DNA of 62,473 bases from Roseofilum reptotaenium CS-1145 (GTDB taxonomy: Bacteria > Cyanobacteriota > Cyanobacteriia > Cyanobacteriales > Desertifilaceae): NCBI RefSeq assembly GCF_028330985.1, contig NZ_JAQMUE010000054.1:1-62473 (forward strand), written 5' to 3'. Positions 1 to 8,545 of the stretch are shown piece by piece. Position numbers and translations under genes: made by a program. Within the stretch, counting starts at the first letter, position 1. Each line of letters begins with the position of its first letter. The notes below the pieces were generated by a model. The model searched no databases. It was not told the DNA's origin and saw nothing but the letters and a program-made list of their open reading frames with translations.

Positions 1-369
1 CTGGTGAATAATGGTGTGTAAAGTTCTTCCACTCTCGACTTCTGTGATTTTGGCTGTTTTGTCATCGCTGCCAGTAGCCAGGTAACGTCCGTCAAGGGAA
101 AAGGCTGCTGCCCTGACCTTACTCTGGTGAATAATGGTGTGTAAAGTTCTTCCACTCTCGACTTCTGTGATTTTGGCTGTTTTGTCATCGCTGCTAGTAA
201 CCAGGTAACGTCCGTCAAGGGAAAAGGCTACTGCCCTGACCCTACTCTGGTGAATAATGGTGTGTAAAGTTCTTCCATTCTCGACTTCTGTGATTTTGGT
301 TGTTTTGTCATCGCTGCTAGTAGCCAGGTAACGTCCGTCAGGGGAAAAGGCTACTGCCCTGACCTTACT
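1..369 (-). repeat. Tandem 123-bp WD40-coding repeats
   Basis: Three successive units begin at 1, 124 and 247, and a diverged fourth begins at 370. Each unit is 123 bp (41 codons), encoding one WD40 blade with the SPDGRYLATSSDDKT type of core. By eye, neighbouring units differ at only 4-5 positions (about 96-97% identical). That suggests recent duplication or gene conversion of sensor blades. The array continues beyond the window. Confidence 0.9.
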
Positions 370-3300
370 CTGGTGAGGAATTTGATTCTGCGCCCTGATC
401 GTTTGGGTAATTTGTTGCAATGCTGAAATTGGACTATAGGCGACATACTCAGTCACAGATTGATTAATCACTTGAGAGTACAACTCTTGAGTGATTTGTA
501 GGGCAAAAACAAGAGTCTCTAACTGCTGACTGGGTACATTCTCAAATTGCCGTAGGACTTTAATACCCAACCGTTCCCATCGAATACTGTCTAGGGCGAG
601 TTTGCGTTCTACCCTAGCTCGATACACCAACCCACCTGTACCAGCAATAATCAGCACTGAGGCCAGAGATGTGAACCTTAATTGCCAACGGCTCTGCCGT
701 ACCCTCTTCTCAATCTCAGCTAAACTGCGTTCCGCTTCTTCCCGTTTGGTTTGCTCCTGTTCCAGTTTCTCCTGCAACTGTCGTAGTTCCGGTGCTTGCT
801 CGCGCACATAGCGCACCAAATAATCATGCACCAACTGATAGCACTGTTCCCCTCGCTCGTCTATCGACAGCACCAACCCCGAACCCACCAATATCTTCAG
901 CACCAGGGGTAAGTCTGCCTCCTCTATCTTTTCCCGTAACTCCCGTTCCAGTTCCGGCTCTGTCTTCACCGGACGGCGCAAGTCTTCATCCGTCAACAAA
1001 AACAACAGCCAATAGGCCGATCGCTCATGTTCTGTGCCACAATCTTCAACAACCGTCTTGATATAACGCCGCACCAGCTCCGTTTTCGGCTCCAACACCC
1101 CCTCATACAGCCGCTCGTACTCCTCCAACCGCGTAATATAACTGTCTTCCAATTGACTGCCTACAATCTGTAACTCAATCGGAATCACCTCTTCCGTCTC
1201 TCCCGCCAAATCCTGCACCAGACGCTCCAAGAGTTCCTCTTCCGGATGAAAGCTCGTCTTCTCCGTCAACCGCCGAATAATCTGCACCGCCTCCTCCGGC
1301 TGAAAATAGGACAACGGATAAGCATTCTCCTGACGCAGCACATCCCCCACCCGTTGCAGTTCCCGTTCCTCAAACAAATAATGAATATAATCCTGGCGAA
1401 TCGAAATCACCACTTGCAGCTTAGGACAGCGCTCCAACCCCTCCGAGAGCAACCCAAACAGCGCCCTCCGCTCCGGCTTTGTCCGAAACCGAAAGAAAAA
1501 CTCCTCAAACTGGTCAAAAATCAACACAATGCGCTCATGGGAACGCTCTGCCTCTCGCCACACCCGCAACAAATCCCCCTCAGTCCACCCATTCCCGTGC
1601 CCTGAGCGGAGTCGAAGGGCTGTTCCCTGAGCAAACTCAAAGGACGTGCCCTGAGCGGAGTCGAAGGGCTGTTCCCTAAGCGGAGCCTGTTCCCTGAGCG
1701 AAGTCGAAGGGAGCGAAGTCTGTTCCCTGAGCGGAGTCGAAGGGAACAACCCAAAGCGCTCCAACTGCTCCCCAATCTGCCCTTGCCAATCCTCATATCG
1801 CCGCAACACAATAGGAACAATCCGGTCTTGATGCACCTTCTCCTCCAAAGCCGGAACCAACCCCGCTTGCAACAGCGAACTCTTCCCCACCCCCGAATAC
1901 CCATAAATCACCGTCACCACATGAGACGTATCCAATATCCGCTCCACCAACTCCTGAACCGCTTCCTCTCTCCCAGCCGCCCGAATTTCCGTCGCCACCC
2001 CCCGTTGATGGGGTCTGGGTTTCAAGCGACTCGCCCCCACAAACCCGCGAAAATTATACTCAAACTCCGCCGTCCGTAACTCCCGCTTCACCTCATAGGC
2101 TTCCCAATAGTCCTGACGCTCAAACAACAACGCTCTCAACAACTCCAACGCTTCCACATGCAGCCTCGGCGCACGTTCTACCCCCAACTCCCGTACCTTC
2201 TGTACCCTCTGCAATTGCTCAATAGCTGCATCCCTCTCTCCCCGACGGCGATAAACTTTTGCCAAAATCAACCGCGACAGCACCATATAATATTGAGTCG
2301 AGTCTTCTGGAGCTTCCTGTAATACCTTCTCGCTCCACTGCTCTGCCTCCTCCCAATGCTCCTGCTCAAACGCCACCTCTGCTAACACCGAATAATCCCG
2401 CAATAGATAATACTTCGGCCATTTCTCCTCATCTTCATGGAACGGAATCACCTGACGCGCCAACTGTGCCAACAACTCCCAATGCTGCAAATAGCGCAAG
2501 ATTCCCAACCAGCGATGAAACGTCCTCGCCACATTCTCCAACCTTCCCCCCTCTTCCCACAGTGCCAACGTTCGCTGCACATACCCATACGCCACCTGCC
2601 ACTCAGAACCCTCTCGCCGTTGCTCCTCTACCAGTTCATTAAATAACTTCGGCGGCACAAACTGTACATTCTCCCTCGTCGGAAACGCTTTCCGAAAATA
2701 GGCATACGCCAACTGACTGCACACATAGCCTTGTTGCTCCAGATTTCCCTGCTCTTCCCACATCTCCAGCGCCCTTTGATAATGTCCAATAGCTTCCTCA
2801 ATCTGGCGATTATCTCCATAAGGCACTCCAGCCAACCCCAACAACAGTTCTAGATGCGCTCTCCCTTCAGAACTCAGAGTTCCGGCTCCCTCCTCTTCGA
2901 TATCCCGTTGGAGCGCTTCTAGTGCCATTGCTAGTTCTTTGGCTTCTTCCGGAGTACACATCACCCCATTCCTTTGAAAACGCTCCACCCGCTCGGCTAA
3001 CCAGTCATTCAGTGCGGCTGAAGGAAGCCGAAATTGATAGTGACTTGCCCAACTTGCCAAATCCGGAGCCGATTTGAGCAACGTTTTCAAGACTCCCTGA
3101 TTCACCCAAAACACCATTGGTACAGGAAACTCCCCCTTCAGAGACTCCCGCACCTGGTTCACGGATGCCAACAGTTTCTCCAGTTGCTCGACTCGCTCCC
3201 AACCCGTAAGAATTAGGGAATAGGGAATAGGATTTTCATTTCCCCCCGATGTTTCTTGATAAGATCCTTCTCGGTGCAGCGCATTTAATAAAGAAGTCTC

Positions 3301-3486
3301 CCCTTCCTGCAATTTCACTACCTTGATGTGTAAGGCTGACATCTTCACTAACTCATCGATTAACGCCTGCTGCAAATCACCATAATTACAACAAGCAATC
3401 ATCAGCGCAAACTCACCGCGAGACACTTCAAGCATCCAGTTGAGGTTGTCTAGAATATCCAGATTTTCAGGACTGAGAGCAATCAT
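1..3486 (-). CDS. STAND NTPase with TPR-like, membrane and WD40 regions (copy A, 3' end outside window)
   Basis: One uninterrupted minus-strand frame runs from an ATG at 3486 to the left edge (1162 codons), so the C-terminus is missing. Residues 1-170 are a degenerate NTPase-like N-domain and 180-500 are helical and TPR-like. The P-loop GYSGVGKSS lies at about 529-537 and a Walker B-like FDQFEEF at about 658-664. A coiled coil is followed by one membrane segment near 935-960, and WD40 repeats start at about residue 1038. This is the layout of STAND sensors, which are thought to oligomerise when ligand binds the repeats. Relative to the 38910-44054 paralogue it carries about 50 extra residues (about 582-633) encoded by palindromic repeats. 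Its likely partner is the ATPase at 4640-6016. Role in defence or signalling is inferred. Confidence 0.85.
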   Translation of the reverse strand, partial: MIALSPENLDILDNLNWMLEVSRGEFALMIACCNYGDLQQALIDELVKMSALHIKVVKLQEGETSLLNALHREGSYQETSGGNENPIPYSLILTGWERVEQLEKLLASVNQVRESLKGEFPVPMVFWVNQGVLKTLLKSAPDLASWASHYQFRLPSAALNDWLAERVERFQRNGVMCTPEEAKELAMALEALQRDIEEEGAGTLSSEGRAHLELLLGLAGVPYGDNRQIEEAIGHYQRALEMWEEQGNLEQQGYVCSQLAYAYFRKAFPTRENVQFVPPKLFNELVEEQRREGSEWQVAYGYVQRTLALWEEGGRLENVARTFHRWLGILRYLQHWELLAQLARQVIPFHEDEEKWPKYYLLRDYSVLAEVAFEQEHWEEAEQWSEKVLQEAPEDSTQYYMVLSRLILAKVYRRRGERDAAIEQLQRVQKVRELGVERAPRLHVEALELLRALLFERQDYWEAYEVKRELRTAEFEYNFRGFVGASRLKPRPHQRGVATEIRAAGREEAVQELVERILDTSHVVTVIYGYSGVGKSSLLQAGLVPALEEKVHQDRIVPIVLRRYEDWQGQIGEQLERFGLFPSTPLREQTSLPSTSLREQAPLREQPFDSAQGTSFEFAQGTALRLRSGHGNGWTEGDLLRVWREAERSHERIVLIFDQFEEFFFRFRTKPERRALFGLLSEGLERCPKLQVVISIRQDYIHYLFEERELQRVGDVLRQENAYPLSYFQPEEAVQIIRRLTEKTSFHPEEELLERLVQDLAGETEEVIPIELQIVGSQLEDSYITRLEEYERLYEGVLEPKTELVRRYIKTVVEDCGTEHERSAYWLLFLLTDEDLRRPVKTEPELERELREKIEEADLPLVLKILVGSGLVLSIDERGEQCYQLVHDYLVRYVREQAPELRQLQEKLEQEQTKREEAERSLAEIEKRVRQSRWQLRFTSLASVLIIAGTGGLVYRARVERKLALDSIRWERLGIKVLRQFENVPSQQLETLVFALQITQELYSQVINQSVTEYVAYSPISALQQITQTIRAQNQIPHQSKVRAVAFSPDGRYLATSSDDKTTKITEVENGRTLHTIIHQSRVRAVAFSLDGRYLVTSSDDKTAKITEVESGRTLHTIIHQSKVRAAAFSLDGRYLATGSDDKTAKITEVESGRTLHTIIHQ
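1588..1743. repeat. Cluster of short palindromic repeats inserted in frame
   Basis: The core CCCTGAGCGGAGTCGAAGGG and degenerate copies recur at about 1600-1620, 1649-1669, 1693-1711 and 1725-1744. They interrupt the STAND gene between its P-loop and Walker B but keep the frame. The encoded stretch has low-complexity motifs such as PLREQ and DSAQGT. The same core lies in the loop of the palindrome inside the cyclase gene at 31022-31075. Confidence 0.85.
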
Positions 3487-3522
3487 GAGGTTAGGGAATA
3501 GGGAATGGGGAATAGGAGTTTT

Positions 3523-3879
3523 TTATGGATAACTTGATTTTAGTTTTTTGATGATAGTGGTTAGAATCTTGATGATGGTGGTTAACTCGTCTTGCATTGC
3601 AGTAAACTTTTTTTGAGAAACAAGTTGAGCATTAATCATAATTTTAATCCAGTATTGAGTTTCTGATGCTTCTTTAATGGCTATAGAATATTTAGAAATC
3701 AGATCGTTTCGAGATTGAGCATAAGTAGCTTCGGCACAGTTAGCTCCAATCGATGTATCACTTCTTAAAAACTGTTTAGCTCATACTTTTCCGGCATCAT
3801 CATAATTCCTTTTACTCAATTCTACATAAGCGCTAATCACTCGCACCGCAAAATATTCCGTTCTCTCTTGTATAGCCAT
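3523..3879 (-). pseudogene. Four-helix-bundle protein (S23/avd-like) with in-frame stop
   Basis: The frame from the ATG at 3879 reads a helical protein with the motifs GANCAEA and INAQLVSQK, typical of the small four-helix-bundle family found in rRNA intervening sequences and many cyanobacterial loci. Codon 33 (3781-3783) is TGA, just before AKQFLRSDTSIGANCAEA, where the family normally has a sense codon. Downstream the frame stays open for 85 more codons to a TAA at 3523. The gene is probably recently inactivated, or restarts internally. It lies between the STAND gene and the toxin-antitoxin pair. Confidence 0.7.
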
Positions 3880-3885
3880 TTCCCC

Positions 3886-3910
3886 CATTCCCTATTCCCT
3901 ATTCCCTCTA
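3886..3910. repeat. Short tandem heptamer repeat (ATTCCCT)
   Basis: About three consecutive ATTCCCT units lie between the four-helix-bundle remnant and the antitoxin. This matches the STRR-type heptamer repeats common between cyanobacterial genes. Confidence 0.75.
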
Positions 3911-3938
3911 TCCTCCTATCACAGCCCAAAGCACTGTA

Positions 3939-4157
3939 TCATTGATTCAAAGCATCCAACCGCTCCAAAATCTCTAAACCCTGCGCCACATCACCCTGCA
4001 TTGCCAAGGCTTGAAAGCGTGTCTGAGCATCAAACTCAGCCAGTGCCAGTGTTGAGAGTTCCTCCATTAGTTTATTCACACTCATGCCACGAGATTGAGC
4101 CAGTGCTTTCAGGCGAGAATGTTTATCATCGGGTAAACGAATAGTTAAGGTTGCCAT
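3939..4157 (-). CDS. Ribbon-helix-helix antitoxin (VapB/CopG-like)
   Basis: A 72-residue protein. The N-terminus ATLTIRLPDDKHSRLKALA is the short beta strand plus two helices of an Arc/CopG ribbon-helix-helix DNA-binding domain, and MSVNKLMEELS forms the second helix. The C-terminal tail probably wraps the PIN toxin encoded just upstream, with a gap of 7 bases. The family usually neutralises its toxin and represses its own operon as a dimer. Here the toxin gene comes first, the reverse of the usual antitoxin-toxin order. The ATG at 4157 is the only sensible start. Confidence 0.8.
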   Translation of the reverse strand: MATLTIRLPDDKHSRLKALAQSRGMSVNKLMEELSTLALAEFDAQTRFQALAMQGDVAQGLEILERLDALNQ

Positions 4158-4164
4158 ATTATAC

Positions 4165-4587
4165 TTACTCCATAATCAAGGCTTTAGGGGAAAGAATAGA
4201 AAGCTGGGGAAAGATGAGTTCAGCCCTCTGGAAATCTTTAACATTTTGGGTGATAATTGCCTCAGCATTTCCTGCGATCGCCAACTCAATCAAATGATTA
4301 TCCCCTTCATCCCTCAAGTTTGGCCGCCATAAGTAATACACCTGAACCCATTGACTCACCGACATCAAAGCAGCCAGCAATGCTTCAACATCTACTCTCG
4401 GTAGCGGACAACGTGCCATGACTTCTGACCTCGACAGAATGGACTCATACTCCAAAAACAAAGCTATTCCCATCAGGGGTTGATACTTGCCTTGTAAGCA
4501 GGCACGAAGCACAGCACGACTGACACCATCGGCACTAATCAAGGCACTGACAAAAACATTGGTGTCAATCACAAGCTTGCTAGACAT
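4165..4587 (-). CDS. PIN-domain toxin (VapC-like ribonuclease)
   Basis: A 140-residue PIN protein. LVIDTNVFVSAL carries the first catalytic Asp, the Glu/Asp cluster continues in YESILSR and RDEGDNHLIELA, and AIITQNVKDFQ is the C-terminal strand with its Asp. PIN toxins of this 'toxin component, PIN family' group are Mg-dependent ribonucleases kept inactive by the partner antitoxin. It is followed after 7 bases by the ribbon-helix-helix gene, and the two are surely one operon. The pair sits inside the AAA/STAND module of copy A and is absent from copy B, so it was probably acquired. Confidence 0.85.
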   Translation of the reverse strand: MSSKLVIDTNVFVSALISADGVSRAVLRACLQGKYQPLMGIALFLEYESILSRSEVMARCPLPRVDVEALLAALMSVSQWVQVYYLWRPNLRDEGDNHLIELAIAGNAEAIITQNVKDFQRAELIFPQLSILSPKALIME

Positions 4588-4639
4588 GAGCCAATGATAG
4601 CATATACGCCATCATTAGGGATGGGAATGGCGATCGCCC

Positions 4640-6016
4640 CTATGCCCTATTCCCCAATTGTTCCGCGCCTTCCAAAATGGGGTTGAGATCGAACCAAGAA
4701 ACTCCATCTTCTTGATACTCAAATACTAAACGAGAATGAATTAATTTATCGTAATGTTCATCGCCGCTTACCTGCTGAGTCTGTTGTACCTGTCGCAACA
4801 ATTCCCATTCAGATTCATCAATCTGCAACATCATATTACTGCGTCGCTGGCGGATGACAAATTCTAAACTTTCACGGATAAGTTTTCCCTTTTTACGGTC
4901 TTTAGGAATCCACTCAGTTAACAGTTGCAGTAATTCCCGGACATGACCGCCACTGGTACGACAGAGATGGTCTAAACTGGAGGAATGATCAAATATTTCT
5001 ACAACTTTATTCAGTCGTTCTGCTTCAGTCAAATTGGGGAAAGCTCTGGCTAAAACCATTTGCCTCATTTTCTCCATTCCTTGAGGACAATCTTGGCGAT
5101 CGCGATTCTTAAGCCGTACCATAGGCAAGAGTTTCGGTGAATCGGGATAGCGGGTTGTTAAACGGTTGTATTCATCACAAAATCGTAATGATAAGGGCAT
5201 GGTATAGACTAGGTGGCATTGGAATTTTTGCAGGAATTCGGCTTGATCAATAAACAAGTATTCTTGTTGAGGACGATCCCAAGATTTTCGGGTGGCATCA
5301 ATGCGGTCTAAGTTATCAACAATGACAACTAATCCTTGCTTGTTTTGTTGTTTTAAGCATTCAATGGCAGGCTGAATCAGTTCTTGGTTAATGGCTTTGA
5401 TTAACTCGGTTTTCTGCGGCCCTAAAAATTGATTAAGCTTCTGTCTCAGTTGAGTATCTTCTTTCGCTTTGGCAGTAATTTTAGCAATTCCCATGCCTAA
5501 TGAAAAGCCTTCTGAATTGGCTTTAACACCGATTTGAGGCAGTTTTTCAGTTTCAGGAATGCCAATTTCTGCTTCTGTGAGATTAAATTCCTTTTGTAAT
5601 AAATCCGTGGTTCGGTTTAAGAATCCCCGTAGTCCTGTGGCTGGGGGAAGTTGTAGTTCTTCGAGTCCCTGGGAAATTCGACGGGCGATCGCCAATAATA
5701 CATCTCCAATATCTACATCTGCTAATTCTAAGTCTTCGCTGGATTCAAAATAAATGGTATAAAATCCGGCTTCTTCCAATTCCGTTCTGAGCTTCAATAG
5801 TTCGGTTGATTTACCGCAGCCAATATGTCCAGTAAAGAGATTACAGGTGGGTTCATCGGGATAGATCTCAGTAATATGCTCAAATAACTCGGTAATAACG
5901 CGATCGCCTCTTACCTGAGTAAAATCAATATAGAGCTTTCTTTGTTCGCGATCGCTAACATCAATAGTATCGCTCGGTTTAGTCGCTTTAAGAAACCGAA
6001 TAAAATCAAAGGGCAT
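4640..6016 (-). CDS. AAA-like P-loop ATPase of STAND-WD40 module (copy A)
   Basis: A 458-residue soluble ATPase. Walker A is GHIGCGKSTELL (K69) and Walker B is in LVVIVDNLDRI. YFESSEDLEL follows the P-loop, and HLVYTMPLSL is a sensor-like strand. The C-terminal 100 residues are helical with WFDLNPIL near the end. It is clearly paralogous to the 467-residue protein at 37549-38952, with Walker A at the identical position. In copy B the next gene is the STAND-WD40 protein. Here the STAND gene (1-3486) lies in the same direction about 1.1 kb downstream, with the TA pair and a pseudogene in between. The function is not established. The ATPase may load, or be controlled by, the STAND partner. Confidence 0.8.
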   Translation of the reverse strand: MPFDFIRFLKATKPSDTIDVSDREQRKLYIDFTQVRGDRVITELFEHITEIYPDEPTCNLFTGHIGCGKSTELLKLRTELEEAGFYTIYFESSEDLELADVDIGDVLLAIARRISQGLEELQLPPATGLRGFLNRTTDLLQKEFNLTEAEIGIPETEKLPQIGVKANSEGFSLGMGIAKITAKAKEDTQLRQKLNQFLGPQKTELIKAINQELIQPAIECLKQQNKQGLVVIVDNLDRIDATRKSWDRPQQEYLFIDQAEFLQKFQCHLVYTMPLSLRFCDEYNRLTTRYPDSPKLLPMVRLKNRDRQDCPQGMEKMRQMVLARAFPNLTEAERLNKVVEIFDHSSSLDHLCRTSGGHVRELLQLLTEWIPKDRKKGKLIRESLEFVIRQRRSNMMLQIDESEWELLRQVQQTQQVSGDEHYDKLIHSRLVFEYQEDGVSWFDLNPILEGAEQLGNRA

Positions 6017-6095
6017 AGATTAACTACTCATGGTCTAATTCAACGAGTGGTATTGAGGGGTTTCCCTTCATCCCCCAGTAGGAGGTAAGAGAAAT

Positions 6096-6115
6096 CCCTC
6101 TCCTGCAAGAGAGGG
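6096..6115 (-). terminator. Candidate hairpin downstream of the 6245-6967 gene
   Basis: CCCTCTC (6096-6102) and GAGAGGG (6109-6115) form a 7-bp GC-rich stem with a 6-base loop. Read on the minus strand, the stem is followed by ATTTCTCTT, only a weak U tract. It may end transcription of the membrane gene at 6245-6967. It may equally be one of the palindromic repeats: the same CCCTCTCC/GGAGAGGG core flanks the insertion at 25950-26088. Confidence 0.35.
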
Positions 6116-6244
6116 ACTTTCAAGTTGACAAAAAAACGTGATATAAGCAGCGCAAAGGAGAGTTAGGAGAATTTTTATTGCCTATTCCCTATTGCCTCAA
6201 ACAATACCATAATCCTCCTAAATACCTCATGCACTGCTATAGCA

Positions 6245-6967
6245 CTATCCTCCAACTGAGCCAGCAGAGCCTTGAGCTGTGTAGTCGAAATTCAGGAACA
6301 TAATCACAGATACAGTGGCAAAATAATAGCCAATTATCCCGATAGCTAAGTACAAGACTGCTAAGGCAGCAATCGTTAACCCAACCATACCGAGGAGACC
6401 ACTAATAATACCTGCGGCAAAAGTCAAAAGTAGAATAGGGATGAAAACAGATAACCCTAAAAGTACGAATCGTCCAAATACAGCCCACCAACGACCTTTA
6501 ACCAGACCTTGACTATAGCCCATGGCATCGAAACCACAATCACGTAATGCAATAGCATAGTAGGTAAAGCTGTACCGAATAGACAGCCAGATACCAGGAA
6601 TGATCAATACGATGAAGCCCAGTGCAACAAGAATAGATACGACGATGCTGACAATAAACGCAATAAAAAACTTAGGGGCAGCATTTTCCAATACTGCCAT
6701 CATCTCTACACTCTGACCTCGAATGGAGCGCTCAACCACATTGGGTACAGCTAGTCCAACTACGATCAACAGGACATTGCCAATGATAGCAAGCAGTATG
6801 GCTAGGCCACCAGAGAGCTGCTCTGAGAGTAAAAGGGGTAAATTAGTGATCAGCGTAAAAATGCAAAAGATTTGAATATTTTTAGTGAACTCTGACCAGC
6901 CTATACTAAGGTACTCTGGAACACCAAGTAGAGACTTTTGCAGAGAACGTTGCAGGTTTGATTCCAT
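6245..6967 (-). CDS. Polytopic membrane protein, function unknown
   Basis: 240 residues with about six hydrophobic segments, including stretches near 35-60, 65-90, 110-140, 165-200 and 205-230. The glycine-rich LIIPGIWLSIRYSF loop and the DAMGYSQGLVKGRWW loop resemble bacterial integral membrane proteins of the DUF975/glycerophosphodiesterase-membrane-domain type. No catalytic residues are recognisable. The start is an ATG at 6967. About 300 bases of upstream sequence hold a palindromic repeat at 7037. It appears monocistronic. Possible roles in membrane organisation are guesswork. Confidence 0.7.
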   Translation of the reverse strand: MESNLQRSLQKSLLGVPEYLSIGWSEFTKNIQIFCIFTLITNLPLLLSEQLSGGLAILLAIIGNVLLIVVGLAVPNVVERSIRGQSVEMMAVLENAAPKFFIAFIVSIVVSILVALGFIVLIIPGIWLSIRYSFTYYAIALRDCGFDAMGYSQGLVKGRWWAVFGRFVLLGLSVFIPILLLTFAAGIISGLLGMVGLTIAALAVLYLAIGIIGYYFATVSVIMFLNFDYTAQGSAGSVGG

Positions 6968-7036
6968 AATTGTAGACTTCCTTTCAATTTAATCATCAGT
7001 TGCCTGAGAGAACCTGAACCGAATAAATAGAGTATT

Positions 7037-7062
7037 TATAGCGCTTCACGCTAGGCAATAGG
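7037..7062. repeat. REP-like hairpin (TATAGCGCTTCRCGCTA type)
   Basis: A short palindrome TATAGCGCTTCACGCTAGG runs into CAATAGG-type tails. Related copies occur at 10295-10328, 10505-10535, 34811-34837, 54331-54379 and about 58581-58612. It lies in the 298-base gap 6968-7265, which otherwise shows only AT-rich, promoter-like sequence upstream of the membrane gene. Confidence 0.65.
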
Positions 7063-7265
7063 TACAAGGCAATCTAGCAATAGCTTGTATGGCTTAGAGT
7101 CTAAGGCTTCAATCTACACCTTATAGACGAAAAAAACGCTATAATCTCTGGTACACTCAGCGTATCACATCCCTTTTTGAACAAACTTTAAGATATAAAT
7201 AGAAACACAGATTGGGAGGTTTAGAATCTTTTAATCATACTCTCCTCGTTAAGCAGGGGTTAAAA

Positions 7266-8405
7266 TTATTCTAAAATGCGTAATTCTTTACGAATGTCTT
7301 CGAGTTTCTGAGTATATCCTAACGTTTGATATCCTTGTTGAGCTTCAGTTAACCAATCGAGGGCTTGGGAGCGATCGCCCATTACCTGATAAATTTGAGA
7401 GAGACCATGGGCGATCGCCGCTCGATCTTCTAAATTATCGGAAGCGATCTGATTCAAGCCTTGTTGATAATACGCTTGAGCTAGAGGAACCAGCCCCAAA
7501 TTCAATAAATATAAATCCCCTAATTGTCGGTATATGCTGGCTCCCTCGATATCGTTACTCACTACTGATTCTAAATGTGCGATCGCCTCAGCGATTAAGT
7601 CAAAATTCAAATAGAGTCGCGCTAACGCTAAATGTTCAGCCGCAGGATCGAGAGACTGTTGCCGAACTTGGGCTTCTTTTAAAGAGAATTCGGCTTGTTT
7701 TTCTGGTTCTAGAATCTGGAAATGAATTCCTCCAGCCATGGGTTGTGCATCGAGAGAAGAAGCACCTTGATCTGTTTCAATTTGTAGGGTGTAGCTGATT
7801 CCCGCCTCCAGAGCGCGATCGCCAGAATATATTATTTCTGTGGGGATAGGTTCCAAACCTGCTTCTACAGAACCCACTTCTACTGTGGTGCGCCAAATCT
7901 CGACCCCATCCCCTTTCAAAATGACTGTATAGCTTTGGCTATTGGGAACTGAATGCCAACGAAAGCGAGGCGTTGAGGTTCTCAGATACGTGCGTCGAGG
8001 GCTAATAATATAGGGTACATCAGCGTGTAGTTGAAAATCCCTATCACCTCGATGAGGACAACCATAGGAACCCGGAGAACATTCAGGTTCATCTTCTGTC
8101 TTTTCAGCTTGACTGATGCAAGTATTCGGTTTTTGTTCTCCTGAAGCGATCGCCTGTAAACTTAAATTCAAACATTGGACTAACAGGGAGCCATCCGTAG
8201 CTAACAGGCGATCGCCTGCAAACACCGGCATTCCTAATCTAGCTCTTACTCTACGTCCATCTTGGCGCTCCAGTTCTCCCTTCCCTTCCACTTGCACAAT
8301 CCAAGCATTGGGCAACTCATTACTCGCAGCAAAGGCGATCGGAGTAAAACTCAATACTCCAGCACTCAAGAGGGTAGTGAGTAGTAGGTCTCTCTTGATA
8401 TTCAT
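7266..8405 (-). CDS. Secreted protein with FecR-like and TPR regions
   Basis: 379 residues. A signal peptide (LLLTTLLSAGVLSFTPIAFA) is followed by a FecR-like region that reads WIVQVEGKGELERQDGRR and continues through GMPVFAGDRLL. A short Cys/Pro-rich linker (about 95-118) leads to a fibronectin-like segment with TPRFRWHSVPNSQSY. Three or four TPR units follow at about 255-375 (AEHLALARLYLNFDLIAEAI, YRQLGDLYLL, LSQIYQVMGDRSQALDWL). Such proteins are common in cyanobacteria and are probably periplasmic; no enzymatic motif is visible. The gene is followed on the same strand by a 298-base gap and the membrane gene 6245-6967. Its exact role is unknown. Confidence 0.75.
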   Translation of the reverse strand: MNIKRDLLLTTLLSAGVLSFTPIAFAASNELPNAWIVQVEGKGELERQDGRRVRARLGMPVFAGDRLLATDGSLLVQCLNLSLQAIASGEQKPNTCISQAEKTEDEPECSPGSYGCPHRGDRDFQLHADVPYIISPRRTYLRTSTPRFRWHSVPNSQSYTVILKGDGVEIWRTTVEVGSVEAGLEPIPTEIIYSGDRALEAGISYTLQIETDQGASSLDAQPMAGGIHFQILEPEKQAEFSLKEAQVRQQSLDPAAEHLALARLYLNFDLIAEAIAHLESVVSNDIEGASIYRQLGDLYLLNLGLVPLAQAYYQQGLNQIASDNLEDRAAIAHGLSQIYQVMGDRSQALDWLTEAQQGYQTLGYTQKLEDIRKELRILE

Positions 8406-8510
8406 AGCTCTGTTTGGTGAGGATAGCTTTGTTACTTATCATACTGTAAAATCCTTTCGTCAACATTTAATCGACATGGCAAAAGAGTAATGGGTACACA
8501 GTTTTTCCCC

Positions 8511-8537
8511 ATTCCCTATTCCCTATTCCCTATTCCC
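8511..8537. repeat. Short tandem heptamer repeat (TTCCCTA)
   Basis: Three to four consecutive ATTCCCT units occupy the gap between the secreted TPR gene and the lipoprotein gene. It is the same STRR-type heptamer as at 3886-3910 and 54331-54362. Confidence 0.8.
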
Positions 8538-8545
8538 CAAGAAAT

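Noticed and set aside
602-3216. Several plus-strand frames rich in Pro, Ser and Thr
   Set aside because: They are shadows of the long minus-strand STAND gene, whose frame is continuous to the window edge.
3781-3783. TGA in the four-helix-bundle gene as a selenocysteine codon
   Set aside because: No selenocysteine insertion hairpin is apparent and the family does not use selenocysteine; a simple nonsense change is more likely.
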